64,000 nucleotides of DNA from Methanohalophilus levihalophilus (GCF_017874375.1 NZ_JAGGLK010000003.1:186001-250000); one strand, 5' to 3'. Counted from the stretch's first letter, positions 8,598-17,827 are shown. The notes: generated by a model not told the origin, from the sequence alone. Numbers and translations: made by a program.

Positions 8598-9499
8598 GCT
8601 TCCACCTCATCTTCCTTGTATGGTCCGTAGGCGTTGCGTGCTGATACTTCAATTCTCCAGTTCCAGATAACAAGAGCAAGTACAATTACGGCGCCTGCAA
8701 TAACAGAAAGCCATCCTGCAGTTATTCCTTTTGAAGGATCGAAAACAGTTGTAATCCAGCCGCTCAGGAATACTGTCATACCAAAGGCGATACCTGTTAC
8801 AGGTCCACCGAATTTGGCACAGAACCATGAGTTGTCAATACCATTCCTTAAACCGGATTCTGCCTTACGGACAATGTTACCGGAGTTTGCGGCATTGAGA
8901 CCTGATCCGAATTCTACGTTTTGGAATTCACGCTCGGCACCGTAGTGGACGTCACCGGTTGAAGAACCGATTGCACCAACAGTGATTCCCCAGATAAATG
9001 CCAGAAGTGGCAGAGAGAAGGGGTGACCGAGTACTGTGGTCATAAGATAGGATACGACAAGAATACAGAATGTAGTAATATATGCAAATCCCATCATTAC
9101 CGGGACATGGGAGCGTATTATGTCCAGGTATATTGGTTGTCTGAAACGTTTCTGACTTGCACTTCTTCCCATATACGCAGATGTACAGTATGTTCCGTGA
9201 ATGAGTGCGGCAACTAGTGCTCCTATAGCAATTGCAAATACTACAGAAAGACTGAATGCGCTCATAAGCACGGCGGCAATTGTACCACCAACAGCGCCTA
9301 ACATTGCGTTAGAGGGAGGCTCACCAGAAATAGCTTTGTTGAAAATCCTATGAGGGTAATTCATTTGGGGTGCTAGCTGGACCTGTGAGTTAGGGTTACT
9401 TTGGGACCCTACGTCAGACTCAAGATCTTCAGATGCGCCAGCGATAGTTGCTGCAGCTCCTATGATTGCAAGCACACCCATACCCATGAGTGGTTCCAT
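8594..9499 (-). CDS. mtrE: tetrahydromethanopterin S-methyltransferase subunit E
   Basis: MtrE, 301 residues, is the first gene of the operon. It has about six membrane segments plus a soluble loop with GSSTGDVHYGAEREFQNVEF near residues 175-194, a conserved stretch of this subunit that includes an acidic membrane-proximal region linked to Na+ transport in the family. The start is supported by a strong GGAGGAG ribosome site at about 9508-9515. Order E-D-C-B-A-F-G-H is the Methanosarcina order. Confidence 0.95.
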   Translation of the reverse strand: MEPLMGMGVLAIIGAAATIAGASEDLESDVGSQSNPNSQVQLAPQMNYPHRIFNKAISGEPPSNAMLGAVGGTIAAVLMSAFSLSVVFAIAIGALVAALIHGTYCTSAYMGRSASQKRFRQPIYLDIIRSHVPVMMGFAYITTFCILVVSYLMTTVLGHPFSLPLLAFIWGITVGAIGSSTGDVHYGAEREFQNVEFGSGLNAANSGNIVRKAESGLRNGIDNSWFCAKFGGPVTGIAFGMTVFLSGWITTVFDPSKGITAGWLSVIAGAVIVLALVIWNWRIEVSARNAYGPYKEDEVEA

Positions 9500-9560
9500 T
9501 CGCTTTTCTCCTCCTTTGTTTAGTTCACTTAGCTCCTTGTATTATAATAAAGAGCAATTC

Positions 9561-9581
9561 CTGGAGAGTCATGTTCTCCAG
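9561..9581 (-). promoter_or_regulatory. hairpin in the mtr leader
   Basis: A perfect inverted repeat CTGGAGA / TCTCCAG with a 7-base loop sits about 62 bases ahead of mtrE. With the promoter placed at about 9626-9640 it would lie in the 5' untranslated leader as an RNA hairpin. It could also be a protein binding site. There is no T-tract after it, so it is not an ordinary terminator. Confidence 0.5.
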
Positions 9582-9620
9582 TTTATGAATATAAGATTAC
9601 CTAATACAGGGATGCATGGG

Positions 9621-9650
9621 ATTATATTATATAATTCATAAAGCTTTCGG
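9621..9650 (-). promoter_or_regulatory. promoter of the mtr operon
   Basis: The minus strand reads CGAAAG followed by TTATGAATTATATAATATAA, a BRE/TATA-like element. Transcription would start near 9605 and leave a leader of about 105 bases before mtrE. A second, weaker TATA-like string (TTTATTATAATA, about 9540-9552) lies closer to the gene and could give a shorter leader. Confidence 0.55.
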
Positions 9651-9675
9651 AAATTCATTACAAAAGAGCATGTCC

Positions 9676-10053
9676 TCAGGCTGCCCTGAGGATGTAAATA
9701 TCAGGTCTGGGTTGCTTCCCTTCGCTACGGCCAAACTCCTGATAGCAGCGATCACAAAGCATTCGTATGTTCAGGGATGCAATTTCTGCGGTTCCGGGGA
9801 TTAATCGGGCAAAAACAAAAGATGGGTCCATTTCCATTTTTTCCGCGGCTTCATCAATGAATTTCAGGACGTATTCCTCAAACACTTCCACATCGTCAGT
9901 ACGGAGGCCACGTATATTAATGGTGGCACCGCTGCACCCACAGGGCAGGGCAAAAGCATCAAGTTCTGTAAGAAACACGGGAATTCCAAGCATTTCCCTT
10001 AGTTTTTTTTCCAGATCATTCCTGACAGTTAGGAGAGATTCGGCAATTGTCAT
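9676..10053 (-). CDS. conserved methanogen protein of unknown function (125 aa)
   Basis: This 125-residue protein has four or more cysteines in two places: PCGCSGATINIRG near residues 37-49 and MLCDRCYQEFGR near 99-110, the second a CxxC knuckle that suggests metal binding. I remember a protein of this kind (possibly DUF5402) beside mtr genes in Methanosarcinales but cannot confirm it. It is in the same direction as mtr and lies upstream of the mtr promoter, so it is a separate unit, probably with the U32 gene 23 bases upstream. Confidence 0.65.
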   Translation of the reverse strand: MTIAESLLTVRNDLEKKLREMLGIPVFLTELDAFALPCGCSGATINIRGLRTDDVEVFEEYVLKFIDEAAEKMEMDPSFVFARLIPGTAEIASLNIRMLCDRCYQEFGRSEGKQPRPDIYILRAA

Positions 10054-10076
10054 TGTATTTCCTCAAAATTTGTCAC

Positions 10077-11060
10077 TTAGCTTTGTATGGCCCGAACTAC
10101 TTTCTCTGACAGCTTTTTGCAGTAGCCACATTTCTTACAGTTCTTACTGCAGTTTTTCCATTGGTCGATTGCACCTTCAAGTTCAGAATTCGGTATTTCA
10201 AAAGCTTCCCGCAGGTCACGAATGCTGTCAAGCAAATCCATCAGGTTTCCGTCGTATTTCTGATTTGAATATGCGTTTACATTGTTCAAAATCCAGTCCA
10301 CAAAGTGTGTTCTTCCACCGATTTTGAATGTGTCTGTTATAGGTAGGTAGTGAGGTATATCTTCCGGACGAATCCAGGGGGATTTGATAATCTGTTCCGG
10401 GTTCCTCAATCTGATTGAAAGACACTTGTAGTAATAATAGTCATCCAGCACGTTTGGTTTTGGGCCGGGTCCATTGGCGTGGGAGAAGAAATTGAAGTGA
10501 GCATATCTGAAGGGGCACTGGTAGAGGCAGGCCTCATTAACCAGCAATTTCAGGCCACAGGACACAGATTCCTTGATGGCTTCAAGTTTCTGGAAGTCCC
10601 TGTTTACCACCGGGTCTATTACAATAGTGTCCGCTCCCAACTCTTCATAGAACATGGCTTTTTGTGGCGAATCCACGAATGACAGTACGGAAACCACGAC
10701 TTCCATGTCATAATCCTTACTCAACATTTCCACAAGATATGGATCCGCTACTGTAACTGAATCAACTTCCATGTCACTGAGTCGATCAAAATACCAGGCA
10801 ATTGCGTTGTATCCTTCGGGAGTTAGTTGCTGTCCTCCCATACAGGAGCTGTTGAGAACAATCTCAAGTTTAACGTTTTTACTGTGGGCATAGTCGACCT
10901 GCTCTGCTATGTCTTCCAGGGATGGTGCACTTAAATTTGTACGTCCCGTTCCAATATAATCAGGGGAACCGGCCATGTACACTGCATAAATGTTATCGGA
11001 TCCTTCAAGCAAATCCTGTAAACCTTCCATATGGCCCACGTGTGGAACATAAAGTTTCAT
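10077..11060 (-). CDS. peptidase U32-family protein
   Basis: A 327-residue TIM-barrel-like U32 protein. Features: MKLYVPHVGHMEGLQDL at the start, the family segment NEACLYQCPFRYAHFNFF near residues 185-202 with two Cys, and a C-terminal cluster C-x3-C-x2-C-x2-C near 305-316, which suggests an Fe-S or zinc site. U32 relatives include tRNA/rRNA hydroxylases and ubiquinone hydroxylation factors (UbiU/V), so 'peptidase' is probably a misnomer. The start at 11060 is preferred over 11105 because conserved sequence begins there and the upstream codons would overlap the divergent promoter. Confidence 0.8.
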   Translation of the reverse strand: MKLYVPHVGHMEGLQDLLEGSDNIYAVYMAGSPDYIGTGRTNLSAPSLEDIAEQVDYAHSKNVKLEIVLNSSCMGGQQLTPEGYNAIAWYFDRLSDMEVDSVTVADPYLVEMLSKDYDMEVVVSVLSFVDSPQKAMFYEELGADTIVIDPVVNRDFQKLEAIKESVSCGLKLLVNEACLYQCPFRYAHFNFFSHANGPGPKPNVLDDYYYYKCLSIRLRNPEQIIKSPWIRPEDIPHYLPITDTFKIGGRTHFVDWILNNVNAYSNQKYDGNLMDLLDSIRDLREAFEIPNSELEGAIDQWKNCSKNCKKCGYCKKLSEKVVRAIQS

Positions 11061-11149
11061 CTTTGTGGCATAACAGGTTTTTTTAGATAAGGATTTTGGT
11101 CTCAATTTCCACCAAAACTATTATTAAACAATACCGGAACGTACTCTGT

Positions 11150-11950
11150 ATGATTGGAGCATCGTCATTTGCTGCCTCCCTGTCTGTACTGGATGAACAC
11201 GTTGACTCTGTGGAATTGTATATTCCCAAGTTGAATGTCTATAATATTGATGAGTTGATCAGGGAAGCAATTGAGTCTATAATTGATGAGCTTTCCACAT
11301 GCAATCTTGAAACTTCAATCCATGCTCCGTATTTTGCCGATACTCCGAACTATCCTTCAGAAATCGTAGTCGATCTTTCCGCAATGAAAAAACTCCATTT
11401 CAGACTCATGGAAGAATCTATTGAGCTCGCATCTGAACTTGGGTCAAGGGCAGTTGTGATTCATCCGGGCAGGATTCATACTGATCGTGAGCATTCTTTC
11501 AGAAAAATGATTGAGAATCTCAAACATCTTGCTGATTTTGCTCAGGACAGGAATGTTGTTCTTGGTCTTGAGAACAAGGAAGGAACAGATGCAGAGAACC
11601 TGTGTTGTGACTATTCCGAACTTCTAAGGGCGGTAAATGCAGTTGATTCTCCGGCTCTTGGAGTTACTTTTGATGTTGGTCACGCAAACCTTACATGCAG
11701 GGGTGATCAGGGATTGCTGAATCACTTTGCCAGGCAATTGTCGGAACACGTGGTCCACGTTCACCTTCATGATAATCATGGGTGTTGGACTGACGAATAC
11801 TGTGGTGATATACACATGGCGCCGGGTGGCGGCTGCATCGATTACAGTGTTTTGAAAGAGCTTCGTGGCTTTAAAGGAATATATAATCTGGAAGTGTTTT
11901 CCCTTGAGGATGTGCTTGAGGGAAAGAAAGCTTTGAAGCGAATTCTTTGA
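11150..11950 (+). CDS. sugar phosphate isomerase/epimerase-like TIM-barrel protein (AP endonuclease family 2)
   Basis: This 266-residue protein has the xylose-isomerase-like barrel strands and metal ligands: SIHAPYF near 59, VVIHPGR near 103, GLENKEGT near 142, VTFDVGHANLT near 172, HVHLHDNHG near 204 and a final LEVFS near 249. The His/Glu/Asp set fits a divalent metal site. Substrate unknown; it could be a sugar isomerase or an endonuclease IV relative. The start at 11150 is chosen because homology-like sequence begins at MIGASSF. It is divergent from the U32 gene with 89 bases between. Confidence 0.78.
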   Translation: MIGASSFAASLSVLDEHVDSVELYIPKLNVYNIDELIREAIESIIDELSTCNLETSIHAPYFADTPNYPSEIVVDLSAMKKLHFRLMEESIELASELGSRAVVIHPGRIHTDREHSFRKMIENLKHLADFAQDRNVVLGLENKEGTDAENLCCDYSELLRAVNAVDSPALGVTFDVGHANLTCRGDQGLLNHFARQLSEHVVHVHLHDNHGCWTDEYCGDIHMAPGGGCIDYSVLKELRGFKGIYNLEVFSLEDVLEGKKALKRIL

Positions 11951-12042
11951 GCTGACTTTATGATCTTGTTTTTGCGGGAATAACCTTAAATCAGTTGTAA
12001 CAATGTATATTACTGGTTGCAATACGTTGTAAAGGTGTCCGA

Positions 12043-12540
12043 ATGAACCAGTATGAAAAGTTCAAGAAAATGGAACGGAAGTCCTATTCTGATGTTACCC
12101 GCTACCTGAAATCACGCACTCATCTAACGGCAAGGGAATGGGTTATTGCCCGTCTCTGCGCTGATTTCAGGAACACTTCCAACCGGGCTGAAATGACCTG
12201 GATTGGTGAGAACCTGCCTGAACTGGCTCCTTTTGTGGAGCGGCCGTATTCAAGGCAGGAAGTCTCAAACGCACATTCAGCATTCCAGAAGAAGGTCCGC
12301 CGTAGTGGAGCCACTTTTTTTTACGCGTATTATGCAGGTCTTCTCGATACGGAACAGATGATTTCAGTAATCCACAATGTTATTTCGGACATCAGGGAAT
12401 TGGTGGAAGTGGAAGGAGTTGAGGTTCCCGAGGAACACTCGGAAGAGGTGCAGATGCTCATTGCCGAGGTTCTCAAGCGTATTAATGAATCCCTTGAAGA
12501 GGAAGAAGAATACGATGAATATGAAGAGTATGTTACCTGA
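12043..12540 (+). CDS. DUF5806-like archaeal protein
   Basis: A 165-residue, mostly helical protein with the conserved start MNQYEKFKKMERKSYSDVTR and the segment LTAREWVIARLCADFR near residues 28-43, seen in an uncharacterised family shared by haloarchaea and methanogens (I recall DUF5806). The C-terminus is strongly acidic (EEEEEYDEYEEYVT). Function is unknown. It stands alone between two gaps; a TATA-like AATAACCTTAAATC lies at about 11979-11992. Confidence 0.7.
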   Translation: MNQYEKFKKMERKSYSDVTRYLKSRTHLTAREWVIARLCADFRNTSNRAEMTWIGENLPELAPFVERPYSRQEVSNAHSAFQKKVRRSGATFFYAYYAGLLDTEQMISVIHNVISDIRELVEVEGVEVPEEHSEEVQMLIAEVLKRINESLEEEEEYDEYEEYVT

Positions 12541-12618
12541 AAGGATAATACCTGTAAATCAAACAAAATTGTTTTTATACAAGTTATACTTACTTAGTAC
12601 TATTGCAACAGACGGAAA

Positions 12619-12678
12619 GTCCCTCAAAACCTCCTTTCCTTCCCATTTCATCTAAATGAGGGACTGACCTCCTTTCCT
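12619..12678. repeat. inverted and direct repeats in the leader ahead of the isoprenoid operon
   Basis: GTCCCTCA (12619-12626) and TGAGGGAC (12657-12664) form an 8-bp inverted repeat with a 30-base loop. ACCTCCTTTCCT occurs twice (12629-12640 and 12667-12678). A TATA-like TTTTTATACAAG at about 12571-12582 lies upstream. If that promoter is used, these repeats would be in a long leader. Confidence 0.5.
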
Positions 12679-12679
12679 G

Positions 12680-12709
12680 GAATAACATATTTAAGAATAA
12701 CATATTTAA
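12680..12709 (+). promoter_or_regulatory. tandemly duplicated TATA box of the isoprenoid operon
   Basis: GAATAACATATTTAA is repeated perfectly head to tail (12680-12694 and 12695-12709). Each copy contains a TATA-like CATATTTAA. The second copy would place the transcription start within a few bases of the ATG at 12733, giving an almost leaderless message; the first would start about 15 bases earlier. Confidence 0.6.
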
Positions 12710-12732
12710 TGTTTCTCTGATTAGTATCTGTA

Positions 12733-14001
12733 ATGAGTTTCAGAGAGTTCATCACACAACTTCGCTCTTCCGGCAGGCTGACCGAAGTTAAAGATCCTGT
12801 ATCAGCCAAATACAAAGCGCCTTCAATTGCACATAGCACCGAGGGTCCTGTTTTTTTCCATGATGTGGATGGCTCAAAAGCTATCATGAATGTTCTTGGA
12901 AGCCGCGAAGAACTGGCATCAATGCTGGGAGTTGATCGCACTTCCATCATCCGGAGACTCTCCGAAGTGCAGCCTGACGGTGAAGTGCAGATTGTAAAAG
13001 AATCGCCCACGATGGAAGTCATCGAAGACGAAGTCGATCTGTCTTCATTGCCGATTATGACTCATTTCGAGAAGGACGGTGGGCCCTACATCACAGCTGG
13101 TATAGTTGTCTCTGAGTTTGAAGGGGTCATGAATGCGGCTATCCACCGGCTTCAGGTAGTGGGAAAGGACAAATTAGCCGCCCGCCTTGTGCCACCGAGG
13201 CATACCTATGTACTTCACAAAAAGGCTTCCGAAAAAAACATGCCTCTGCCTGTAGCTATTGTAATCGCCCCTCATCCTGCTATTACATTCGCATCAACAA
13301 CCCGGGTTCCCGAAGGCAGGGAATTCCATTATGCTTCCGCTCTTCTGGGCAGGCCGGTTGAGCTTTTTGAATGCAGCAACGGTGTAAAGGTTCCGCATGC
13401 TGAAATTGTACTTGAAGGCTATATTGACCCTGAGGAAAGGGTTGATGAGGGGCCGTTTGTGGACATCACCGGCACATACGATCTGGTTCGCAAGGAGCCT
13501 GTAATCCACATTACACGTATTCTGCACCGCAAGGACCCTATTTATCACGGGATCCTGCCTGCGGGTTCGGAACACCTGCTTATGATGGGCGTTCCCTACG
13601 AACCGCGCATATTCCGTGCGGTATCTGAAGTCACAACTGTTAAAAATGTTGTACTCACAGAAGGCGGATGCTGTTATCTGCATGCCATTGTCCAGATTGA
13701 GAAACAGACCGAAGGTGACGCGAAGAACGCAATTATGGCGACATTTGCAGCTCACACAAGCCTTAAACATGTGATTGTTGTGGATGAGGATATTGACATC
13801 TTTGACATGAAAGATGTGGAATTTGCATTTGCAACCCGTGTTAAAGGTGATTCCGATATTATGATAATACCCAACGTAAGGGGCAGCTCCCTTGATCCTC
13901 GTGGTGCTGAGGATGGAACTACCACAAAAGTGGGTATTGATGCTACCAAGGTCCTTGCTGAATCCGAGAAATTCGAAAGGGCAAAGATGCCCCTCGATTG
14001 A
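12733..14001 (+). CDS. UbiD-family decarboxylase, probably anhydromevalonate phosphate decarboxylase
   Basis: A 422-residue UbiD-family protein. The catalytic acidic motif is seen in DPEERVDEGPFVDITGTY near residues 234-251, equivalent to the E..E pair that acts with prenylated FMN. It is followed by both subunits of an AcnX-type phosphomevalonate dehydratase. This pairing is the archaeal mevalonate branch in which trans-anhydromevalonate 5-phosphate is decarboxylated to isopentenyl phosphate. The context therefore points to this decarboxylase rather than a ubiquinone-type enzyme. A UbiX flavin prenyltransferase is needed but not in the window. Confidence 0.88.
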   Translation: MSFREFITQLRSSGRLTEVKDPVSAKYKAPSIAHSTEGPVFFHDVDGSKAIMNVLGSREELASMLGVDRTSIIRRLSEVQPDGEVQIVKESPTMEVIEDEVDLSSLPIMTHFEKDGGPYITAGIVVSEFEGVMNAAIHRLQVVGKDKLAARLVPPRHTYVLHKKASEKNMPLPVAIVIAPHPAITFASTTRVPEGREFHYASALLGRPVELFECSNGVKVPHAEIVLEGYIDPEERVDEGPFVDITGTYDLVRKEPVIHITRILHRKDPIYHGILPAGSEHLLMMGVPYEPRIFRAVSEVTTVKNVVLTEGGCCYLHAIVQIEKQTEGDAKNAIMATFAAHTSLKHVIVVDEDIDIFDMKDVEFAFATRVKGDSDIMIIPNVRGSSLDPRGAEDGTTTKVGIDATKVLAESEKFERAKMPLD

Positions 14002-14010
14002 GGCTGTTTC

Positions 14011-15201
14011 ATGTATCTTACCGCTGAAGAAGAATGCATTCTTGAGGGTGAAGAAGGTGAAACCCTCCGAAAAGCAATGGAAATACTGGTTGCACTCGGG
14101 GATATTTACGGTGCCGATGGGCTTATCCCGATAAAGAGCGCCCAGATTGCAGGCGTATCTTATAAGACCATTGGAGATGCGGGTCTGGAATGGATTTCCG
14201 ATCTCAAAGGTCAGGTGAAGGTTCCTTCAGTGCTAAATCCCGCAGGCATGGATATGGTGCGTTGGGATGAGATGGGTATTTCCGAGGAATTTGCCAAAAA
14301 ACAGAAGCAGATTGTAGAAGCATACGGCAGCCTTGGTATTAACACAATGTGTACCTGCACTCCATATTATCTTGAGGGGTTTTCCGTAGGCTATGGTGAT
14401 CATCTGGCATGGAGCGAATCCTCTGCGGTTTCCTACGCAAATTCGGTAATAGGTGCCCGAACTAACCGTGAGGGTGGTCCTTCAGCCCTGTCAGCTGCCC
14501 TTGTGGGTAAAACTGCAAATTACGGTTATCATCTTGATGAGAACCGGATTCCTAATGTAGGGATTCGTGTGGAATGCGAGCTCCATGGCGCAGATTACGG
14601 AGCACTGGGGTATGTTGCCGGTAAAATAAGCGGGAATCGGGTTCCAATATTTTCACTAACTTCAGTTCCCACAAAGGATGAACTCAAATCCCTTGGTGCT
14701 GCTATGGCAGCATCGGGTGCGGTTGCATTGTATCATATTGAAAACGTGACTCTTGAAGCCCAGAAAATGAATTATGAGTTCCCTGAGGAAGTTTCCGTTG
14801 TCGAAAGATCCGATATTGAGGAAGTCTACGCAACCGTTGGAGGAAGTGACAGCAATTCAGAATGCGATATTGCTGCTGTTGGATGTCCACACTGTTCTCC
14901 TGAAGAACTTCAATCAATTGCAGATATGGTTGCGGGGAAAACATTAGAAAAGGAATTCTGGGTGTTCACATCCCGGGAAATAGCTGAAAAATACCCTGAT
15001 CTTGTCGAAACGATTGAGAAAAGCGGTGCAAAAGTCCTTTGTGATACATGCATGGTTGTCTCCCCTGCTGCGAATAATTTCCAGCATATGGCTGTGAATT
15101 CCGGGAAAGCCTATAACTATGTGCCGGGAATGTGCAGGATAAATTCAACTCTTTGCTCTGTGGAAAACTGCATCAAAAAGGTGGTTTCTGATGATAATTA
15201 A
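14011..15201 (+). CDS. phosphomevalonate dehydratase large subunit (AcnX type)
   Basis: A 396-residue aconitase-X large subunit. Conserved elements are NTMCTCTPYYL near residues 111-121, LAWSESSAVSYANSVIGART near 131-150, and Cys residues near CPHCSPEEL (about 293) and LCDTCMV (about 344) that fit the Fe-S cluster ligands. It dehydrates mevalonate 5-phosphate. It lies nine bases after the decarboxylase gene and overlaps the small-subunit gene by 11 bases. Confidence 0.88.
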   Translation: MYLTAEEECILEGEEGETLRKAMEILVALGDIYGADGLIPIKSAQIAGVSYKTIGDAGLEWISDLKGQVKVPSVLNPAGMDMVRWDEMGISEEFAKKQKQIVEAYGSLGINTMCTCTPYYLEGFSVGYGDHLAWSESSAVSYANSVIGARTNREGGPSALSAALVGKTANYGYHLDENRIPNVGIRVECELHGADYGALGYVAGKISGNRVPIFSLTSVPTKDELKSLGAAMAASGAVALYHIENVTLEAQKMNYEFPEEVSVVERSDIEEVYATVGGSDSNSECDIAAVGCPHCSPEELQSIADMVAGKTLEKEFWVFTSREIAEKYPDLVETIEKSGAKVLCDTCMVVSPAANNFQHMAVNSGKAYNYVPGMCRINSTLCSVENCIKKVVSDDN

Positions 15202-15595
15202 GGGCAGGAAAATATCACGGGGAGTTGGGAAAGGAGAAGTCCTCCTTTCAAAAGATCCGATTTCTTTCCTCGGAAATGTTGATCCTGAATCCGGGGAAAT
15301 AGTAGACCCTGATCACATGCTTTACGGTAAATCCATTTCCGGGAAGGTTCTGGTTTTTCCTTACGGTAAAGGTTCCACTGTGGGTTCTTATGTCATCTAC
15401 CAGTTGCATAAAAATGATGTTGCTCCCCGAGCCATGATAAATCTCGATTCGGAGCCTATCGTTGCAGTGGGTGCAATCATCTCCGAAATTCCCCTTGTTG
15501 ACAGGTTGGAGAAAGACCCTTATATGATATTGAAGGATGGGGATATTGTCAAAGTGGACGGCAACTCAGGTTCAATTGAAATTGAAGATAAGTAA
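15191..15595 (+). CDS. phosphomevalonate dehydratase small subunit (AcnX type)
   Basis: A 134-residue aconitase swivel-domain-like protein: ISRGVGKGEVLLS near the start, SISGKVLVFPYGKGSTVGSY near residues 50-69 and a GAIISEIPLVD turn near 98. It completes the dehydratase. The ATG is inside the end of the large subunit gene, as expected for coupled production of a heterodimer. Confidence 0.88.
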   Translation: MIIKGRKISRGVGKGEVLLSKDPISFLGNVDPESGEIVDPDHMLYGKSISGKVLVFPYGKGSTVGSYVIYQLHKNDVAPRAMINLDSEPIVAVGAIISEIPLVDRLEKDPYMILKDGDIVKVDGNSGSIEIEDK

Positions 15596-15597
15596 AC

Positions 15598-16707
15598 ATG
15601 TCAGGAAAAAGCTCAAAAAGTGATCTGGAAAATCCGCAGGAGTTGCAGCTATTATATTCACAGGTCCATCCTTTTTTCAAGGTTTATGAAGTAGCTTACT
15701 ATGAGGGTGCTGTTTATTTCTACGGGACTCCGCGTGTGGAAATACCTGTACTCCAGAAATCCCTGTGGCCTGTATTTGCATCAAAAGGTTACCAGATGCA
15801 ATTGACCTCGAACCTTGGTGAGGACATCCTTGTAGCAACACCCTTTGCGCAGGATAACGATAAATTCCCGCTGACCAACATCATACTTGCAATAATCACA
15901 ATTTTCACCACTATGCTTGCAGGTGCCAGCATGTTCGGTGCAGATGTATTTTCATCACCTTCTGCAATTCTTGAGGGTCTGCCTTTTACAATAGCAATAA
16001 TGGCAGTTCTGGGTTCCCATGAGATGGGTCACTACCTCATGGCAAAACGCAGGGGCATGAAAACCACTCTTCCCTACTTCATTCCTTTTCCCACAATTAT
16101 CGGGACTATGGGTGCAGTAATCAAGCACAAGGGGCCGATTCCTGACAGGAAGTCGCTATTTGATGTAGCTGTCGCAGGTCCGCTGGTGGGTCTGGCGGTG
16201 TCAATTATCGTTACCATTATAGGACTAATGCTACCTCCCATTGAGTTTTCACCGGAACCTGGTTCACTTGTTATCGATCTCCAGCTTCCGCTGTTGTTTG
16301 AATTGTTGGGATGGATGGTTGGCTATGATGGGGAAATATTGCACCCGGTTGCCTTTGCTGGCTGGGTGGGAATGTTCGTCACGCTGCTGAACCTGCTTCC
16401 AACGGGACAGCTTGATGGGGGTCATGCAATGCGGGCAATGCTGGGTGAAAAAGCAAAGCATATCTCTTCATCCATGCCAATTATACTGGCTCTGGTAGCT
16501 CTTTATGTAGCATATATCATGGATGCGAATGCTTCAGTTTGGATATTCTGGTCATTCTTCTTGCTATTCTTCGCTGCAGCAGGCCACCCTACGCCACTTG
16601 ACGACTCAAGCAAGCTGGATAGCAGGCGCATGGCTGTTGGAGTAATTACATTCATTCTGGGAGCACTTTGCTTTACCCTGGTTCCTTTTTCACTGGTTAC
16701 GATTTGA
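15598..16707 (+). CDS. site-2 protease family zinc metalloprotease (M50)
   Basis: A 369-residue membrane protease. The HExxH site is HEMGH at residues 141-145, in a membrane helix; the third ligand motif is LLPTGQLDGGH with Asp at about 273. About six membrane segments are visible. The first 80 residues form a soluble domain. The family cleaves substrates within membranes. It starts two bases after the AcnX small subunit, so it is probably co-transcribed, though a link to isoprenoid synthesis is not evident. Confidence 0.88.
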   Translation: MSGKSSKSDLENPQELQLLYSQVHPFFKVYEVAYYEGAVYFYGTPRVEIPVLQKSLWPVFASKGYQMQLTSNLGEDILVATPFAQDNDKFPLTNIILAIITIFTTMLAGASMFGADVFSSPSAILEGLPFTIAIMAVLGSHEMGHYLMAKRRGMKTTLPYFIPFPTIIGTMGAVIKHKGPIPDRKSLFDVAVAGPLVGLAVSIIVTIIGLMLPPIEFSPEPGSLVIDLQLPLLFELLGWMVGYDGEILHPVAFAGWVGMFVTLLNLLPTGQLDGGHAMRAMLGEKAKHISSSMPIILALVALYVAYIMDANASVWIFWSFFLLFFAAAGHPTPLDDSSKLDSRRMAVGVITFILGALCFTLVPFSLVTI

Positions 16708-16716
16708 GGTTGCAAT

Positions 16717-17820
16717 ATGGATGTTCATTTTCGATGGAACAAGAAAAACACCTATAGTCTTGCCGTACTTGCTCCTCTAATTTCACAATCAGACTTTGTG
16801 CGGGAACCGATGGGTGGAATTATGATGTACAGTTTCAGCACTTCCCAGAGAGATGAGATTTATTCTGAAGTTGACAGTTCCGAAACCGATTCAATCTACA
16901 TTGCCGGTGGTCCGCATCCGTCGGGAGCAGTGGAAGATGCTTTGAAGCACTTTGATTACGTAGTCATTGGGGAAGGGGAGGAAACACTTCCGGAATTGGT
17001 AAGTACAATACAATCAGGTGGTGATGTCAGTGCTGTTCGAGGAATAGCTTATGTGGAAAACGGGGAAGTGGTGCGAACTCCTGCAAGACCGCATGCCAAT
17101 CTTGACAAATTTCCCTGCTTTAATCCCGATGGTTTGAGGGGTCCGATTGAAATAAGCCGCGGATGCCCTTGGAGGTGCAAGTATTGCCAGACTCCACGGC
17201 TTTTTGGAAGCAAGGTTAGGCATCGAAGCATTGATGCTATTGTTAAGTTTGCAAAGCAATACGATGATCTGAGATTCACTTCTTCCAATGCATTTGCATA
17301 CGGGGGCAATGGAATAAAACCTGAGTTTGACAAAGTTGAAAAACTCCTGTCTACGCTCGCAGCTCTTGGAGATAAAAAAATCTATTTCGGGACTTTCCCT
17401 TCGGAAGTGCGCCCTGAATTTATTACGGACAAGTCCCTCGAACTAATCAACCAATATTGCACCAACAAAACCCTCAGTCTCGGTGCCCAGTCGGGTAGCG
17501 AGAGAATATTAAAAACAATTATGAGAGGACACACTACTTCTGATGTAATCGATTCAGTTGAACGATGTTTCTCCCACGGGATCGTTCCGGCAGTTGATTT
17601 CATAATTGGTTTTCCTGAAGAATCAGAAGAGGATCAGATGCTCACGGTGGATATGATCAAGTGGATTAGCCAGAAGGGTGGGAAAGTGCGTGCCCATTAC
17701 TTGACTCCCCTGCCATCAACTCCTTATGAAAACACGCACCCTTCGCCGGTTTCAAAAGAAGTTAATCGTGTTCTTGGAAGGCTTGCCCAGAAAGGAAAAG
17801 TAACCGGAAGCTGGGAATAA
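16717..17820 (+). CDS. B12-binding-domain radical SAM protein (MJ_1487-like)
   Basis: A 367-residue protein with an N-terminal cobalamin-binding-like Rossmann part (residues about 1-110, with YIAGGPHPSG near 61) and a radical SAM core whose cluster motif is RGCPWRCKYCQTP, Cys at 150, 154 and 157. It resembles the archaeal family described by TIGR04013. Substrate unknown. It begins nine bases after the protease gene, so it is the last gene of this operon and converges with the next. Confidence 0.8.
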   Translation: MDVHFRWNKKNTYSLAVLAPLISQSDFVREPMGGIMMYSFSTSQRDEIYSEVDSSETDSIYIAGGPHPSGAVEDALKHFDYVVIGEGEETLPELVSTIQSGGDVSAVRGIAYVENGEVVRTPARPHANLDKFPCFNPDGLRGPIEISRGCPWRCKYCQTPRLFGSKVRHRSIDAIVKFAKQYDDLRFTSSNAFAYGGNGIKPEFDKVEKLLSTLAALGDKKIYFGTFPSEVRPEFITDKSLELINQYCTNKTLSLGAQSGSERILKTIMRGHTTSDVIDSVERCFSHGIVPAVDFIIGFPEESEEDQMLTVDMIKWISQKGGKVRAHYLTPLPSTPYENTHPSPVSKEVNRVLGRLAQKGKVTGSWE

Positions 17821-17827
17821 TGCTTTT

